64,000 bases of DNA from Tichowtungia sp964398915. GTDB taxonomy: Bacteria > Verrucomicrobiota > Kiritimatiellia > Kiritimatiellales > Tichowtungiaceae. The notes under the pieces were generated by a model, which made no database searches, was not told the DNA's origin, and saw only the letters and a list, made by a program, of their open reading frames with translations. Of the stretch, positions 6,408 through 15,423 are shown one piece after another. The number at the start of each line of letters is the position of its first letter. The stretch's first letter is position 1. A program made the translations under genes and the position numbers. Where the stretch lies: positions 74,072 through 138,071 of the forward strand of contig CAYNOR010000005.1 in the NCBI GenBank assembly GCA_964398915.1, read 5' to 3'.

Positions 6408-7376
6408 TTATCCTTTATTCAAATGGCGGGCTCCGTCGAGCGCAATGGCAATAGCACTCAGTTCGCCAATATTTTTCAGTGTACTAGCCTCAATCCGGCT
6501 GCAAGCCTCCAGTACGCCTTTCCACGCATACTTGGGAAGTCGTTCCATCATTTGCGGAATGAAAAGGTCGCCGCCATGGATGGCCAGCGTGCCCATCACG
6601 ATGGCCTGCGGATTGAGTGTCTGCAACAGGATGCTGACGGCTTGCGCCATTTTTTCAATGAAACCATCCCATTTCTTACAGGCGTAGGCGTCGCCCGTCC
6701 GGATGGCGGCGCGGACCTCCTGCATACCGATCTTCGCCGGATCGCCGCCGGCTTCTTTGAGAATTGAAGTTTGTACGCCGCCGGCGATGTCTGCACGCAC
6801 CTGATCGGCAAAATTTTTGCCGCCGCAGTAGGCTTCCCAGCAGCCCGTCTTGCCGCAACCGCAGCGGGGGCCGTTCAGGTCGAGCGTGAAGTGACCGACT
6901 TCACCGCCCAGATCATTTGTGCCGGTAATCAGCTGTCCGTTGCTGATGATGCCCGCGCCAATGCCGGTGCTCATGGTGAGGTAAATCAAATCCAGCCCTT
7001 TACAGGCTCCGAATAAGTATTCCGCCAGACCGGCGCCGTTGGCATCATTCTGCATAAAAGTCGGACGCTTAAAGTGCTGTTCAAAAAAGTCACCGACTTT
7101 GAAGTGATCCCAGCTTTGCAAATTCGGGGTCTTCAAGATCATACGCCGCTTCGAGCACATCGGTCCGGGCGAACTGATGCCGATCGCGTCGATCTTCCCA
7201 ACGGTCAGTCCGGCTTTGGCGATCAGCGCTTCGGCAACCAGGACTGCCTGCTCCAGCGTTTTCTGCGCACTGTTCGGATCGGTAGGGAACCGCTGATCAG
7301 CGAGAATCTCTCCCTGCTCGTTTCCTATCGAAACCGCTATTTTTGTTCCGCCGATATCAATGCCCAGAAAATTCAT
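6408..7376 (-). CDS. ROK-family sugar kinase (glucokinase-like)
   Basis: ROK proteins of this size phosphorylate glucose or amino sugars with ATP in the cytoplasm. The 322-residue product starts at 7376 (MNFLGIDIGGTKIAV, preceded by CGGAG); the frame extends 24 codons upstream without family similarity. Visible are the phosphate-1 motif DIGGTKIA, the LTMSTGIGAGI motif, a conserved GEVGH, and the ROK zinc site CGCGKTGCWE. There is no N-terminal helix-turn-helix, so it is a kinase and not a NagC/Mlc-type repressor. Substrate cannot be chosen from sequence. Cotranscribed with serS. Confidence 0.88.
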   Translation of the reverse strand: MNFLGIDIGGTKIAVSIGNEQGEILADQRFPTDPNSAQKTLEQAVLVAEALIAKAGLTVGKIDAIGISSPGPMCSKRRMILKTPNLQSWDHFKVGDFFEQHFKRPTFMQNDANGAGLAEYLFGACKGLDLIYLTMSTGIGAGIISNGQLITGTNDLGGEVGHFTLDLNGPRCGCGKTGCWEAYCGGKNFADQVRADIAGGVQTSILKEAGGDPAKIGMQEVRAAIRTGDAYACKKWDGFIEKMAQAVSILLQTLNPQAIVMGTLAIHGGDLFIPQMMERLPKYAWKGVLEACSRIEASTLKNIGELSAIAIALDGARHLNKG

Positions 7377-7453
7377 ATTGCTCCGAAATAAGTTAATAAA
7401 GGCTCTGTTTTTTACCCTTCCACGGGCGGCATGCAAACAAAAACTCAAGTTTA

Positions 7454-8332
7454 TCAGCCTAATAATAAGAGAAGGATCACCGTGACCGCGTTAAAACAAA
7501 CATGCATTCCAACCGGAACCAGTAGCGACTGCGTGCGGGCGTAGGCCAGACTGAACATCGCCGAAAGTAAAAAAAGCGGGAGAAATGAGGGTAAGTGAAG
7601 GTGCATTCCGCCAAAAACCAGAGAAGTCAGAACCATACCCGGCCAGAAACCGATACGATGCGCCATAAACGGCAGTAAGATACCGCGAAAAACGATCTCT
7701 TCGAAAACCGGTGCAACGACGATGATAATAAAGAACAGTGCTGTGCGGACCAGCCACGGGGCCGGAACCGTTAAAACCGCGGCGATATCCTGAAGAAAAA
7801 AATCACACCCGAACTGATAAAGCAAAATCTGATAAAGCGCGCTGCACAACCAAAGCAGCGGTAATGCCGCCAGATAGAAAATCACGGAGAGTCCTAATAG
7901 AGCCGGGGCTCTCTTCCAGAAAAGACCGAATAATTCACTCCCGTGAACGTTCGCCAGGCGAAGCATCAATCCGAACAGCCCCAGCACCGGCAGATGGAAG
8001 ACCAACGTTTGAAAAATCACCGCCGCCGGTTCAATTCCGCGGTCCGGAAACATCACCATATAAAGCCAGGAAGCAAGGAGATAGAAAAAGATCACGGTTC
8101 CAAAAAAAATCAGCACCCATTTTGCCGGCAGAGAGCGGGACATCAGGCGCGCAGCCAGTTCCGGCATCCGCACCGGTCTTTTAAGCCAGTAGAGTATCAG
8201 CCCGACATCTGTAGCGACACCGACACAGATTAACAGTAGAAAAAACAGACCGGAAGCCACCATGCCGGGCGGCGGGTTGCTGTACTCCCAAAAGGGCTTG
8301 GTATACGGCATAAATTCAGCTAGAAACATCAT
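7454..8332 (-). CDS. CPBP-family intramembrane protease (CAAX protease-like)
   Basis: A 292-residue polytopic membrane protein with about eight hydrophobic segments. Motif 1 EEIVFRGILL (EExxxR) and motif 2 with a histidine in FGGMHLHLP, plus a later conserved MHVCFNA, are the three signature regions of the CPBP/Abi family of glutamic intramembrane endopeptidases. Members process prenylated or small peptides or act in bacteriocin immunity; the target here is unknown. It is transcribed divergently from asd across a 76-bp gap. A start three bases later (8329) is equally possible. Confidence 0.88.
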   Translation of the reverse strand: MMFLAEFMPYTKPFWEYSNPPPGMVASGLFFLLLICVGVATDVGLILYWLKRPVRMPELAARLMSRSLPAKWVLIFFGTVIFFYLLASWLYMVMFPDRGIEPAAVIFQTLVFHLPVLGLFGLMLRLANVHGSELFGLFWKRAPALLGLSVIFYLAALPLLWLCSALYQILLYQFGCDFFLQDIAAVLTVPAPWLVRTALFFIIIVVAPVFEEIVFRGILLPFMAHRIGFWPGMVLTSLVFGGMHLHLPSFLPLFLLSAMFSLAYARTQSLLVPVGMHVCFNAVTVILLLLLG

Positions 8333-8408
8333 GATTTTGCGGATACTAGCGGCTTGCGTTCGCTTTTTAAATCAAATACCGTGACCGCCTTTTAATCGGG
8401 AGAATGCT

Positions 8409-9515
8409 ATGAAAGTCGGCTTAGTAGGATGGCGCGGAATGGTCGGTTCGGTTCTGATGGAACGAATGCTGGCAGAAAATGATTTCGCCGGGATTACGCC
8501 GGTATTTTTTACGACTTCGCAAGTTGGTAGCGCGGCCCCGAATGTCGGCAAGGGCGCGTCCGTTCTTCTGGATGCCTCCGACCTCGGCGCACTCGCCGGA
8601 ATGGACGTGATTTTAACCTGCCAGGGCGGCGACTACACCACGGCCGTTCACAGCAAGCTGAGAGCCACCGGCTGGAATGGTTACTGGATCGACGCTGCAT
8701 CGACCCTGCGCATGAGCAAAGACGCCGTGATTATCCTCGATCCGGTCAACCGCCCGGTGATCGACAAGGCCTTGTCAGATGGGAAAAAAGATTTTATCGG
8801 CGGGAACTGCACCGTCAGCCTGATGCTGATGGCGCTCGGAGGACTCTTTAAAGCCGGGCTGGTCGAATGGCTTTCCTCCATGACCTATCAGGCGGCTTCC
8901 GGCGCCGGAGCACAGAACATGCGTGAACTGCTCTGCCAGATGGGTGTGCTGAATAAAACCGTCGCCACTGAATTAGCCACCCCCTCCTCCGCCATCCTTG
9001 ATATCGACCGTAATGTAACGTCCGCATTGCGCAGCAAAGATATCCCGACACAGCACTTCGGCGCGCCGCTGGCCGGTTCGTTAATCCCGTGGATTGATAA
9101 ACTGGTGGATGCCGGACAGACCAAAGAAGAGTGGAAAGGCTTTGCTGAAACCAATAAAATTCTTGAAACAAAGACCCCTATCGCGATTGACGGTCTTTGC
9201 GTGCGAATCGGCGCTATGCGCTGTCACAGCCAGGGTCTCACCATCAAGCTGAAGAAAAATCTGCCGCTGGAAGAACTGATTGAAATCATCCGCAACGACA
9301 ACGAGTGGGTGGATGTGGTCGGCAACACCAAAGAAGAAACCCTCGCCCGCCTGACACCGGCGGCCATTTCGGGAACCCTGACCGTTCCGGTCGGACGTAT
9401 TCACAAAATGAAAATGGGGCCGGAATATCTCGCGGCTTTCACGTGTGGCGACCAGTTGCTTTGGGGTGCTGCAGAACCGTTAAGAAGAATGCTGAGAATT
9501 CTGGAAGGCCTTTAG
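8409..9515 (+). CDS. asd: Aspartate-semialdehyde dehydrogenase
   Basis: Asd reduces aspartyl phosphate to aspartate semialdehyde with NADPH, the branch point to lysine, methionine and threonine and to peptidoglycan diaminopimelate. The 368-residue length matches the proteobacterial-type enzyme (E. coli 367). It begins MKVGLVGWRGMVGSVL, the family's Rossmann NADP-binding site, and has the catalytic cysteine in GGNCTVSLM (Cys134). GGGAGA precedes the ATG. It is a single gene, followed by a decayed heptamer array at 9516-9560. Confidence 0.97.
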   Translation: MKVGLVGWRGMVGSVLMERMLAENDFAGITPVFFTTSQVGSAAPNVGKGASVLLDASDLGALAGMDVILTCQGGDYTTAVHSKLRATGWNGYWIDAASTLRMSKDAVIILDPVNRPVIDKALSDGKKDFIGGNCTVSLMLMALGGLFKAGLVEWLSSMTYQAASGAGAQNMRELLCQMGVLNKTVATELATPSSAILDIDRNVTSALRSKDIPTQHFGAPLAGSLIPWIDKLVDAGQTKEEWKGFAETNKILETKTPIAIDGLCVRIGAMRCHSQGLTIKLKKNLPLEELIEIIRNDNEWVDVVGNTKEETLARLTPAAISGTLTVPVGRIHKMKMGPEYLAAFTCGDQLLWGAAEPLRRMLRILEGL

Positions 9516-9560
9516 GCAATAGACTTTAGGAGTCCTAAGGCCAAAGATCTAAAGCCTGTC
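9516..9560. repeat. Degenerate heptamer-type repeat after asd
   Basis: The stretch holds imperfect 7-bp units such as CTAAGGC, CAAAGAT, CTAAAGC. GGCCTTTAGG at its start can pair with CCTAAGGCC, forming a hairpin with one bulge. It resembles the TTAGAC-type array inside tilS and may act as a weak asd transcript end. Confidence 0.4.
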
Positions 9561-9572
9561 GCCTTTCCCCGG

Positions 9573-9737
9573 CTAGTTTCCGCTCATACCGGGAATATTC
9601 ATACTGCCTTCCCATCGGGCCGGCGTATTCCACGGCATATCGGAATATTCCTTTTTCGTCCCGTCCTCATACCTCGGCGTTGAACATCCGGTAAGTACGA
9701 CAGCGAGAAGAATCCATGCTATGAGTTTTTCAACCAT
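9573..9737 (-). CDS. Tiny predicted lipoprotein (54 residues)
   Basis: A 54-residue frame starting MVEKLIAWILLAVVLTGC has a classic short lipoprotein signal peptide with lipobox LTGC (Cys18), and a mature part of only 36 residues rich in polar, Pro, Trp and Met residues, ending IPGMSGN. It has no recognised family. No strong ribosome site is visible. Lone small lipoproteins of this kind (entericidin-like in size only) are often envelope stress or assembly factors, but nothing in this sequence says which. Confidence 0.55.
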   Translation of the reverse strand: MVEKLIAWILLAVVLTGCSTPRYEDGTKKEYSDMPWNTPARWEGSMNIPGMSGN

Positions 9738-9801
9738 TTGAAAACTTATGCCCTTTTTCCAGCCGGTTGAAAATCATTTTTCCAATATTTGAAAATTCAG
9801 G

Positions 9802-10689
9802 CTACTGTCCGCGAATACGGGAAAGGCAGGCGAAAAGTTCGGGGTAAAACGCTGTTTTGGCCCGGTTAAGCAGATAGAGGTGTATCCCCGGCGCGCCGCC
9901 TTCAACCAGTTCAGAGATCTGCTCAATGGCCCAGTACAAACCGATCCGCTCCATTTTCACCGGATCGTTTTTAGCGGCTTCAAGGTTGCGTAACAGAATC
10001 TCAGGCACATGAAATTCACAAAAAGTCCGCATCCGGTTAATCTGTTCAAGTGATATCACCGGGAGCAGTCCCGGCACAATCGGCACTGTAATGCCAGCCG
10101 CACGGCACTTTTCTACAAATTCAAAATAGACATGATTGTGCAGAAAAAGCTGGGTCGTAATAAAGTCGGCGCCAGCCTCCACTTTTTCCTTCAGATGCCG
10201 CACATCCTCCACCTTGTTATACGCCTCCGGATGTTTTTCAGGATACCCCGCAACACCGATGCAGAGTTGAGCATGCCGCACACGCAGAAAAGAAACCAGT
10301 TCGGATGCATAACGGAAACCATTCGCGACCGGTTTGAAAAACTTTTCGCCACGCGGCGGATCACCGCGCAACGCCATGATCTGTTGAAAGCCTTGCGCTA
10401 CTAATTCGTCTGTTGAACGAATCAGCTCCTCGCGCGAGACTCCCACGCAGGTGCAGTGCGGCATGACCGTTTCATAACCAAGACCGCAAAGCTGTCGCGA
10501 AATTTCGAGAGTCGGCCCGGCCGCAGAACCTCCCGCGCCGCACGTGACGGAAACAAAATCCGGCTTAAGGCCGATCAGTTCGGACGCCCCTTTATTGAAA
10601 CCAGCCTGTGCAACTCCGGTTTTAGGCGGAAAAAACTCAACCGAGATCAGCGGCCGATCTGCGGCATTAATTTTCTGGATGATCGTCAT
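9802..10689 (-). CDS. metF: 5,10-methylenetetrahydrofolate reductase
   Basis: MetF reduces methylene-THF to methyl-THF with an FAD cofactor, supplying the methyl group for methionine synthesis. The ATG at 10689 gives 295 residues, matching E. coli MetF (296); an in-frame TTG at 10725 would add 12 residues but would place a perfect palindrome inside the gene. Visible are ISVEFFPPKT near the N-terminus, VTCGAGGS, the ALRGDPP loop and the FITTQLFL strand of the TIM barrel. Single gene, transcribed toward asd. Confidence 0.93.
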   Translation of the reverse strand: MTIIQKINAADRPLISVEFFPPKTGVAQAGFNKGASELIGLKPDFVSVTCGAGGSAAGPTLEISRQLCGLGYETVMPHCTCVGVSREELIRSTDELVAQGFQQIMALRGDPPRGEKFFKPVANGFRYASELVSFLRVRHAQLCIGVAGYPEKHPEAYNKVEDVRHLKEKVEAGADFITTQLFLHNHVYFEFVEKCRAAGITVPIVPGLLPVISLEQINRMRTFCEFHVPEILLRNLEAAKNDPVKMERIGLYWAIEQISELVEGGAPGIHLYLLNRAKTAFYPELFACLSRIRGQ

Positions 10690-10697
10690 ATAAATCT

Positions 10698-10713
10698 GTT
10701 TATCCGGATAAAC
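10698..10713 (-). promoter_or_regulatory. Perfect 16-bp palindrome just upstream of metF
   Basis: GTTTATCCGGATAAAC is its own reverse complement and ends 8 bp before the metF ATG. A dimeric repressor could bind here and block transcription or translation. No known methionine-regulator motif (MetJ box, SAM riboswitch) is recognised. Confidence 0.4.
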
Positions 10714-10726
10714 GGAATTAATCAAG

Positions 10727-10761
10727 GATAAAAAAACAGCCGCCCGTTGCGGGGCGGCTGT
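10727..10761 (-). terminator. Intrinsic terminator of the HU gene
   Basis: On the minus strand ACAGCCGCC pairs with GGCGGCTGT around a short loop and is followed by TTTTTTT. It lies 17 bp past the HU stop codon. Confidence 0.9.
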
Positions 10762-10778
10762 ATTCTTCCACAGGAAAC

Positions 10779-11060
10779 TTAGCCGAGGATTGCATCCTTG
10801 GCGGCTTTGGCGATGCGGAATTTGAGAACCGTCTTAGCGGCAATCTTAATTGCTGCACCGGTAGCAGGGTTGCGACCCATGCGGGCTTTGCGTTTCACTT
10901 TGACCAATTTACCCAAACCAGGAACGGTGAATCCTGCTGCAGCACCTTTATAGGCCTGGTCAATGATGGATTCTAGGGCGGTTTTTGCCTGAACTTTGCT
11001 GATGCCTGCGTCGTCGGCAATCTTAGCGATGATCTGAGACTTGGTTACTGCTTTTGCCAT
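10779..11060 (-). CDS. hup: HU-family nucleoid DNA-binding protein
   Basis: A 93-residue basic protein that bends DNA as a dimer. It begins with helix-rich TKSQIIAKIADDAGISK, then GFTVPGLGKLVKVKRKARMG leads into the beta-arm, where RNPATGAAIKI is the HU/IHF signature with the DNA-intercalating proline. Length and layout are typical of HU. AGGAG precedes the ATG. It has its own promoter-like sequence upstream and a strong terminator downstream. Confidence 0.95.
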   Translation of the reverse strand: MAKAVTKSQIIAKIADDAGISKVQAKTALESIIDQAYKGAAAGFTVPGLGKLVKVKRKARMGRNPATGAAIKIAAKTVLKFRIAKAAKDAILG

Positions 11061-11128
11061 TGCTGCTTCTCCTGTTGGACTAATGGTTACTGTTTCCGGC
11101 CGTTTATCGGCCCCGTTTTGTTGAGGAA

Positions 11129-11157
11129 TTCTTACGGCAAAGCCATACGGCGTGCAA
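11129..11157 (-). promoter_or_regulatory. Sigma70-like promoter of the HU gene
   Basis: On the minus strand TTGCAC and TAAGAA are separated by 17 nt, and the gene starts about 68 bp downstream. A GGCCG-TTTAT-CGGCC hairpin lies in the predicted leader. No terminator is seen between atpC and this promoter, so readthrough is possible. Confidence 0.5.
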
Positions 11158-11210
11158 GGTGAAATACAATAATAATTAAGTATAGCTAGGGGTTCGTGCT
11201 GGTTGTGGCA

Positions 11211-11489
11211 TCAAACCTCCACATCCGTTGCGAGATGCAACGTGTCAATCAGCAGACTGACTTCATCCTGCGTTACACGAAAAAATCCTTCATCAACCGC
11301 AAAACAAAGCGGTGCCGCATCGGAATTTTCGACGCGAACGATTCCCTTTACGAGGCGCGCCAGCACAGGAATATGCCCTTGATAAACCTGCATTTCGCCT
11401 TTTTCTGCCGGTATGGTCACTGCCAGCGCTGTTCCGTCGTAGGCGATTTCTTTCGGCGTAATGATTTTTACTCTCAGCATGGCGGCCAT
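11211..11489 (-). CDS. atpC: ATP synthase F1 epsilon subunit, short form
   Basis: The epsilon subunit is part of the central rotor stalk. The 92-residue product has the N-terminal beta-sandwich (MLRVKIITPKEIAYDG, GHIPVLARLVKGIVRV) but ends at the point where the C-terminal two-helix domain normally begins (E. coli 139 residues). The inhibitory C-terminal arm that blocks ATP hydrolysis is therefore missing. AAGGA precedes the ATG at 11489. Last gene of the atp operon. Confidence 0.92.
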   Translation of the reverse strand: MAAMLRVKIITPKEIAYDGTALAVTIPAEKGEMQVYQGHIPVLARLVKGIVRVENSDAAPLCFAVDEGFFRVTQDEVSLLIDTLHLATDVEV

Positions 11490-11491
11490 AA

Positions 11492-12907
11492 TTAAATTCC
11501 TTCAATCGCTTCCGCGATGCCGCCCTTCATGTAAAAATTAGATTCCGGCACGGCATCGTGCTGACCTTCCAGAATTTCTTTAAATCCGCGCACGGTTTCC
11601 TGAACGGTTACCTGCCGGCCCTGCCGGCCGGTGAAAACTTCTGCAACCGTGAAGGGCTGGCTCAGAAATTTCTGAATGCGGCGGGCCCGGTTAACAAGGA
11701 TTTTGTCTTCATTAGAAAGTTCATCGATACCCAAAATGGCGATGATGTCCTGCAGTTCTTTGTACCGCTGAAGCACAGCCTGGACGCCGCGTGCTGTGTT
11801 GTAGTGCTCCTCGCCGACGATCTCAGGAGAAAGTGCGCGCGAATTCGAAGCCAGCGGGTCGACCGCCGGAAAAATCCCCTGCGCGGTAAGCGCACGATCC
11901 AGCACGATGGTGGCATCCAGATGAGCAAATGTCGTGGCCGGTGCCGGATCAGTCAGGTCGTCGGCGGGAACGTAAACCGCCTGAAAGGAGGTAATGGAAC
12001 CGGAGCGCGTCGAGGTAATCCGCTCCTGCAACTCACCCATTTCCGTGGAGAGCGTGGGCTGATACCCCACCGCGCTGGGCGTCCGGCCAAGCAAGGCCGA
12101 TACTTCAGCGCCCGCCTGAGAGAAGCGGAAGATATTGTCGATGAACAGCAATACGTCCTGAAATTTCTCGTCGCGGAAATATTCGGCCACCGTCAGCGCG
12201 GTCAGAGCCACACGCATGCGCGCGCCCGGCGGTTCATTCATTTGACCATAAACCAGCGCCACTTTAGATTTTTCCAGATCGGTCTGATTGATAACCCCGG
12301 CGGCAGACATTTCGTGATAGAGGTCATTGCCTTCACGCGAACGCTCGCCGACACCGGCGAAAACCGAATACCCGCCGTGCTGTTTGGCAATGTTATTAAT
12401 CAGTTCCATAATCACAACGGTTTTACCAACACCTGCTCCACCGAACGCACCGACCTTGCCCCCTTTCAAAAACGGGCAGATCAAATCGATCACTTTGATC
12501 CCGGTCGTCAGGACTTCCGGCTTGGTCGCCTGCTCCGTCAGCGCAGGCGGGCGGCGGTGGATCGGCAGCCGTTTTTCTGCTTTGACCTCGCCGCGTTCGT
12601 CCACCGGATCACCGGTGACATTCATCATGCGGCCCATAACGCCCTGTCCGACAGGAACCGTAATCGGCGAGCCGGTCGTTTGAACCAATGTACCGCGTTG
12701 CAGACCCTCAGCTGCACCCATCGCGATGGTGCGCACCCAGTGTCCGCCAACGTGCTGCTGAACTTCGAGCACCAGTTTACGCACCGTGCCATCGATTTCG
12801 CGCTGCTCCACGATGAGAGCCTCATAAATTCCCGGAAGATCGGCGGCGGTTTCAAATTCGACGTCCACCACCGGTCCGATAACCTGTACAATTTTCCCCT
12901 GCTTCAT
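11492..12907 (-). CDS. atpD: ATP synthase F1 beta subunit
   Basis: The catalytic subunit of F1. The start at 12907 (MKQGKIVQVIGPVVDVEFE, preceded by GAGG) gives 471 residues; an ATG four codons upstream is also possible. Visible are the P-loop GGAGVGKTV, the catalytic region GVGERSREGND, the DELSEED-loop position (here reading DELSNEDK) and ALLGRTPSAVGYQPTL. It lies 2 bp before atpC and about 50 bp after atpG. Confidence 0.97.
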   Translation of the reverse strand: MKQGKIVQVIGPVVDVEFETAADLPGIYEALIVEQREIDGTVRKLVLEVQQHVGGHWVRTIAMGAAEGLQRGTLVQTTGSPITVPVGQGVMGRMMNVTGDPVDERGEVKAEKRLPIHRRPPALTEQATKPEVLTTGIKVIDLICPFLKGGKVGAFGGAGVGKTVVIMELINNIAKQHGGYSVFAGVGERSREGNDLYHEMSAAGVINQTDLEKSKVALVYGQMNEPPGARMRVALTALTVAEYFRDEKFQDVLLFIDNIFRFSQAGAEVSALLGRTPSAVGYQPTLSTEMGELQERITSTRSGSITSFQAVYVPADDLTDPAPATTFAHLDATIVLDRALTAQGIFPAVDPLASNSRALSPEIVGEEHYNTARGVQAVLQRYKELQDIIAILGIDELSNEDKILVNRARRIQKFLSQPFTVAEVFTGRQGRQVTVQETVRGFKEILEGQHDAVPESNFYMKGGIAEAIEGI

Positions 12908-12956
12908 TTCCCGCCTCATTTCCCGAACATTGCTTCGTTTAAATTTTCCCGTGCGT

Positions 12957-13853
12957 CTATCCGTCCATTCCGGCGGCGCTCCCGATCTCTAAAAGCTCTT
13001 TTGTAATAGATGCCTGCCGTAAATTATTGTGAACCAGTTGTAGCTTGCTGTTCATATCCCGGGCATTATCTGTTGCCTGCTTCATCGACACCATGCGTGC
13101 GCTGTGCTCGCTGGCGCGCACCTCACGCATGATCTGCAGCAGCTGATAATCCAGACTGCGCAACAGCAGTGATTCATAAACCGTATTCACATCCGGCTCA
13201 AAATCGAATTCGCCGATGTCTTTTACACTTTTCTGCATTTCCGCAATTTTGGTGCGCTTCAGCGTTTCAGGCATCTGGTCGAAAAACTCCTGAGACTGTC
13301 CTGCCGGCAGAAAACTCCACGTCAGGGGAACCTGTTTGAAGGTTGAGACATAATCACTGAATACGATATCCGCGCTGTCGATTTCATCATCCAGAAAAAG
13401 CTGTGTTACAAACCGGCAGACCATCCGGGCTTCGGAAAGTTTCGGCTGATCGCTATAGTCGAAATCCACAATCAGCAGCCGGCCTGTTTTCTGTACAAAC
13501 TGCGCGGCCTTGGCTCCGAGTGTTACAAACAGCGTGGTGTCGCGATCATATTTGACCACCTCGCGAAAAATATTCGTATTCAATGACCCGCACAACCCGC
13601 GATCCGTTCCGACCAGAATGATTAATTTGCGGTCGCCGCTTCTCGTCTCCATCAGGCCGTGCCGGTATGAACCGACATACTGCGTCACCTGAGTCAGAAT
13701 ATCGTTCAGCATATCTGCGTACGGAATTCCGTATAAAGCCGCCTGTTGCGCGCGCTTCATTTTCGAAATCGACACCATCTGCATAGCCTTGGTTATCTTG
13801 GCCATGGAGCCGATCGATTTGATGCGCCGTCGAATGTCGCGTAAGTTTGCCAT
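12957..13853 (-). CDS. atpG: ATP synthase F1 gamma subunit
   Basis: The central shaft of the rotor. The 298-residue protein begins MANLRDIRRRIKSIGSMAKITKAMQMVS, the family's N-terminal coiled-coil helix, and ends with the matching C-terminal helix NLRQASITKELLEIGSAAG. The middle part has the GLCGSLNTN motif of the globular domain. Length is typical (E. coli 287). It lies 9 bp after atpA. Confidence 0.95.
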   Translation of the reverse strand: MANLRDIRRRIKSIGSMAKITKAMQMVSISKMKRAQQAALYGIPYADMLNDILTQVTQYVGSYRHGLMETRSGDRKLIILVGTDRGLCGSLNTNIFREVVKYDRDTTLFVTLGAKAAQFVQKTGRLLIVDFDYSDQPKLSEARMVCRFVTQLFLDDEIDSADIVFSDYVSTFKQVPLTWSFLPAGQSQEFFDQMPETLKRTKIAEMQKSVKDIGEFDFEPDVNTVYESLLLRSLDYQLLQIMREVRASEHSARMVSMKQATDNARDMNSKLQLVHNNLRQASITKELLEIGSAAGMDG

Positions 13854-13862
13854 TACAATCCG

Positions 13863-15392
13863 TTAGGTCAGGCTTTGATATTCCGCCATTACTGTTTCAA
13901 GGCCCTGTTTTATTTCCGGTGTCAGCTGTTTCTGCTGTGCAATATCTTTCAGCAGCTCTTTGCGCCGCATCCGGATAAATTCGAGAAGTTTGGCGCTGAC
14001 TTCACGCGTTTTTTCAACCGGTGTATCCTTAAAAAATCCCTGCTGAGCCGCCCACAGTTGAACGATCTCCTCCTCCACAGGAAAGGGGTTGTATTGAGTC
14101 TGTTTGAACAGCTCGGTAATGCGCTTCCCGTGTTCGATTAACGCAACTGTTTTTGAATCCAGATCCGAACCGAACTGGGCAAACTCCTTTAATTCATAAT
14201 ACTGAGCCAGCTCCAGTTTTACTTTGCCGGCCACCTCTTTCATCGCCTTGGTTTGCGCGGCAGACCCGACGCGCGAAACGGAAATCCCGATCGACATCGC
14301 GGGCCGAATGCCCTGATGGAACAAGTCGCTTTCCAGATAAATCTGCCCATCCGTGATGGAAATAACGTTGGTCGGGATATACGCAGACACATCGCCGGTC
14401 TGCGTTTCAATAATGGGCAGCGAGGTGAGCGTACCGCCGCCGCACGCCTTTGACATGCAGGCCGAACGCTCCAGCAAACGGCTGTGCAGATAAAAAATAT
14501 CGCCAGGATATGCCTCGCGTCCGGATGGGCGGCGCAAGACCAGCGACATCTGCCGGTATGCCACTGCGTGTTTGGAAAGGTCATCGTACACCACCAGCGC
14601 ATCCATGCCGTGATCCATGAACCATTCGCCGATGGCTGTGCCGCTGAACGGTGCCAGATACTGCATCGCGGCCGAATCCGATGCCGTAGCCGCAACGATC
14701 ACCGTATATTTTAAAGCGCCCTGCTCCTCCAGCACACGCACGACCTGCGCTACGCTCGACTGCCGCTGGCCGATCGCCACATAAATGGAATATACGGGAT
14801 GCATCTTCGTATCAACGGATACTTCCGCCTCACGGTTCAGCCGTGCCTGATTGATCATGGTATCCACGGCAATGGTTGTCTTGCCGGTTGAGCGGTCGCC
14901 GATAATCAGTTCGCGCTGTCCGCGTCCGATCGGAATCACCGCGTCAACAGCAAGAATACCGGTTTGTAACGGCGCGGAAACGGACTGCCGTCCAATAATT
15001 CCAGGAGCCGCACGCTCTACCGGATTCACCTCGGTAGTAACAATCGGACCCTTACCGTCCAACGGACGGCCCAGCGGATCAACCACTCGGCCCAGCATCG
15101 CACGTCCACACGGAATTTCGAGCAGACGGCCCGTTGAACGAACGGTCTGTCCTTCGCGGACAGTTTCGCCTCCGCTCAACACCACCGCACCCACGCTGTT
15201 TTCTTCAAGATTCAATGCGAGGCCGGTTACGCCATTGCCAAAATCGATCATTTCATTCAGCCGGATTTTACGCAGCCCTTCAATGCGGGCCACGCCGTCA
15301 CCGACCTCCATGACTTTGCCGGTTTCTTCGCAATGCGCTTCGGGATGAAATTGCGCGAGCGTCTGTTCGATGTCTGCCACGATAGATTGCAT
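13863..15392 (-). CDS. atpA: ATP synthase F1 alpha subunit
   Basis: The non-catalytic nucleotide-binding subunit of F1, 509 residues (E. coli 513). It has the alpha-type P-loop GDRSTGKTT, the LRRPSGREAYPGDIFYLHSRLLER segment with the arginine-finger region, and EERSACMSK-like sequence. The N-terminal helix that contacts the delta subunit is present (SIVADIEQTLAQF). It lies 31 bp after atpH. Confidence 0.97.
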   Translation of the reverse strand: MQSIVADIEQTLAQFHPEAHCEETGKVMEVGDGVARIEGLRKIRLNEMIDFGNGVTGLALNLEENSVGAVVLSGGETVREGQTVRSTGRLLEIPCGRAMLGRVVDPLGRPLDGKGPIVTTEVNPVERAAPGIIGRQSVSAPLQTGILAVDAVIPIGRGQRELIIGDRSTGKTTIAVDTMINQARLNREAEVSVDTKMHPVYSIYVAIGQRQSSVAQVVRVLEEQGALKYTVIVAATASDSAAMQYLAPFSGTAIGEWFMDHGMDALVVYDDLSKHAVAYRQMSLVLRRPSGREAYPGDIFYLHSRLLERSACMSKACGGGTLTSLPIIETQTGDVSAYIPTNVISITDGQIYLESDLFHQGIRPAMSIGISVSRVGSAAQTKAMKEVAGKVKLELAQYYELKEFAQFGSDLDSKTVALIEHGKRITELFKQTQYNPFPVEEEIVQLWAAQQGFFKDTPVEKTREVSAKLLEFIRMRRKELLKDIAQQKQLTPEIKQGLETVMAEYQSLT

Positions 15393-15423
15393 AGTATGTT
15401 AACCAGCCTTTCAGTCCAAAAAT

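Noticed and set aside
5455..6687. 410-residue plus-strand frame opposite serS and the ROK gene
   Set aside because: It is the mirror of two well-supported genes; composition (Phe, Gly, Arg, Asp rich) is that of antisense reading.
11558..13006. 482-residue plus-strand frame opposite atpD
   Set aside because: Antisense shadow of the beta subunit gene.
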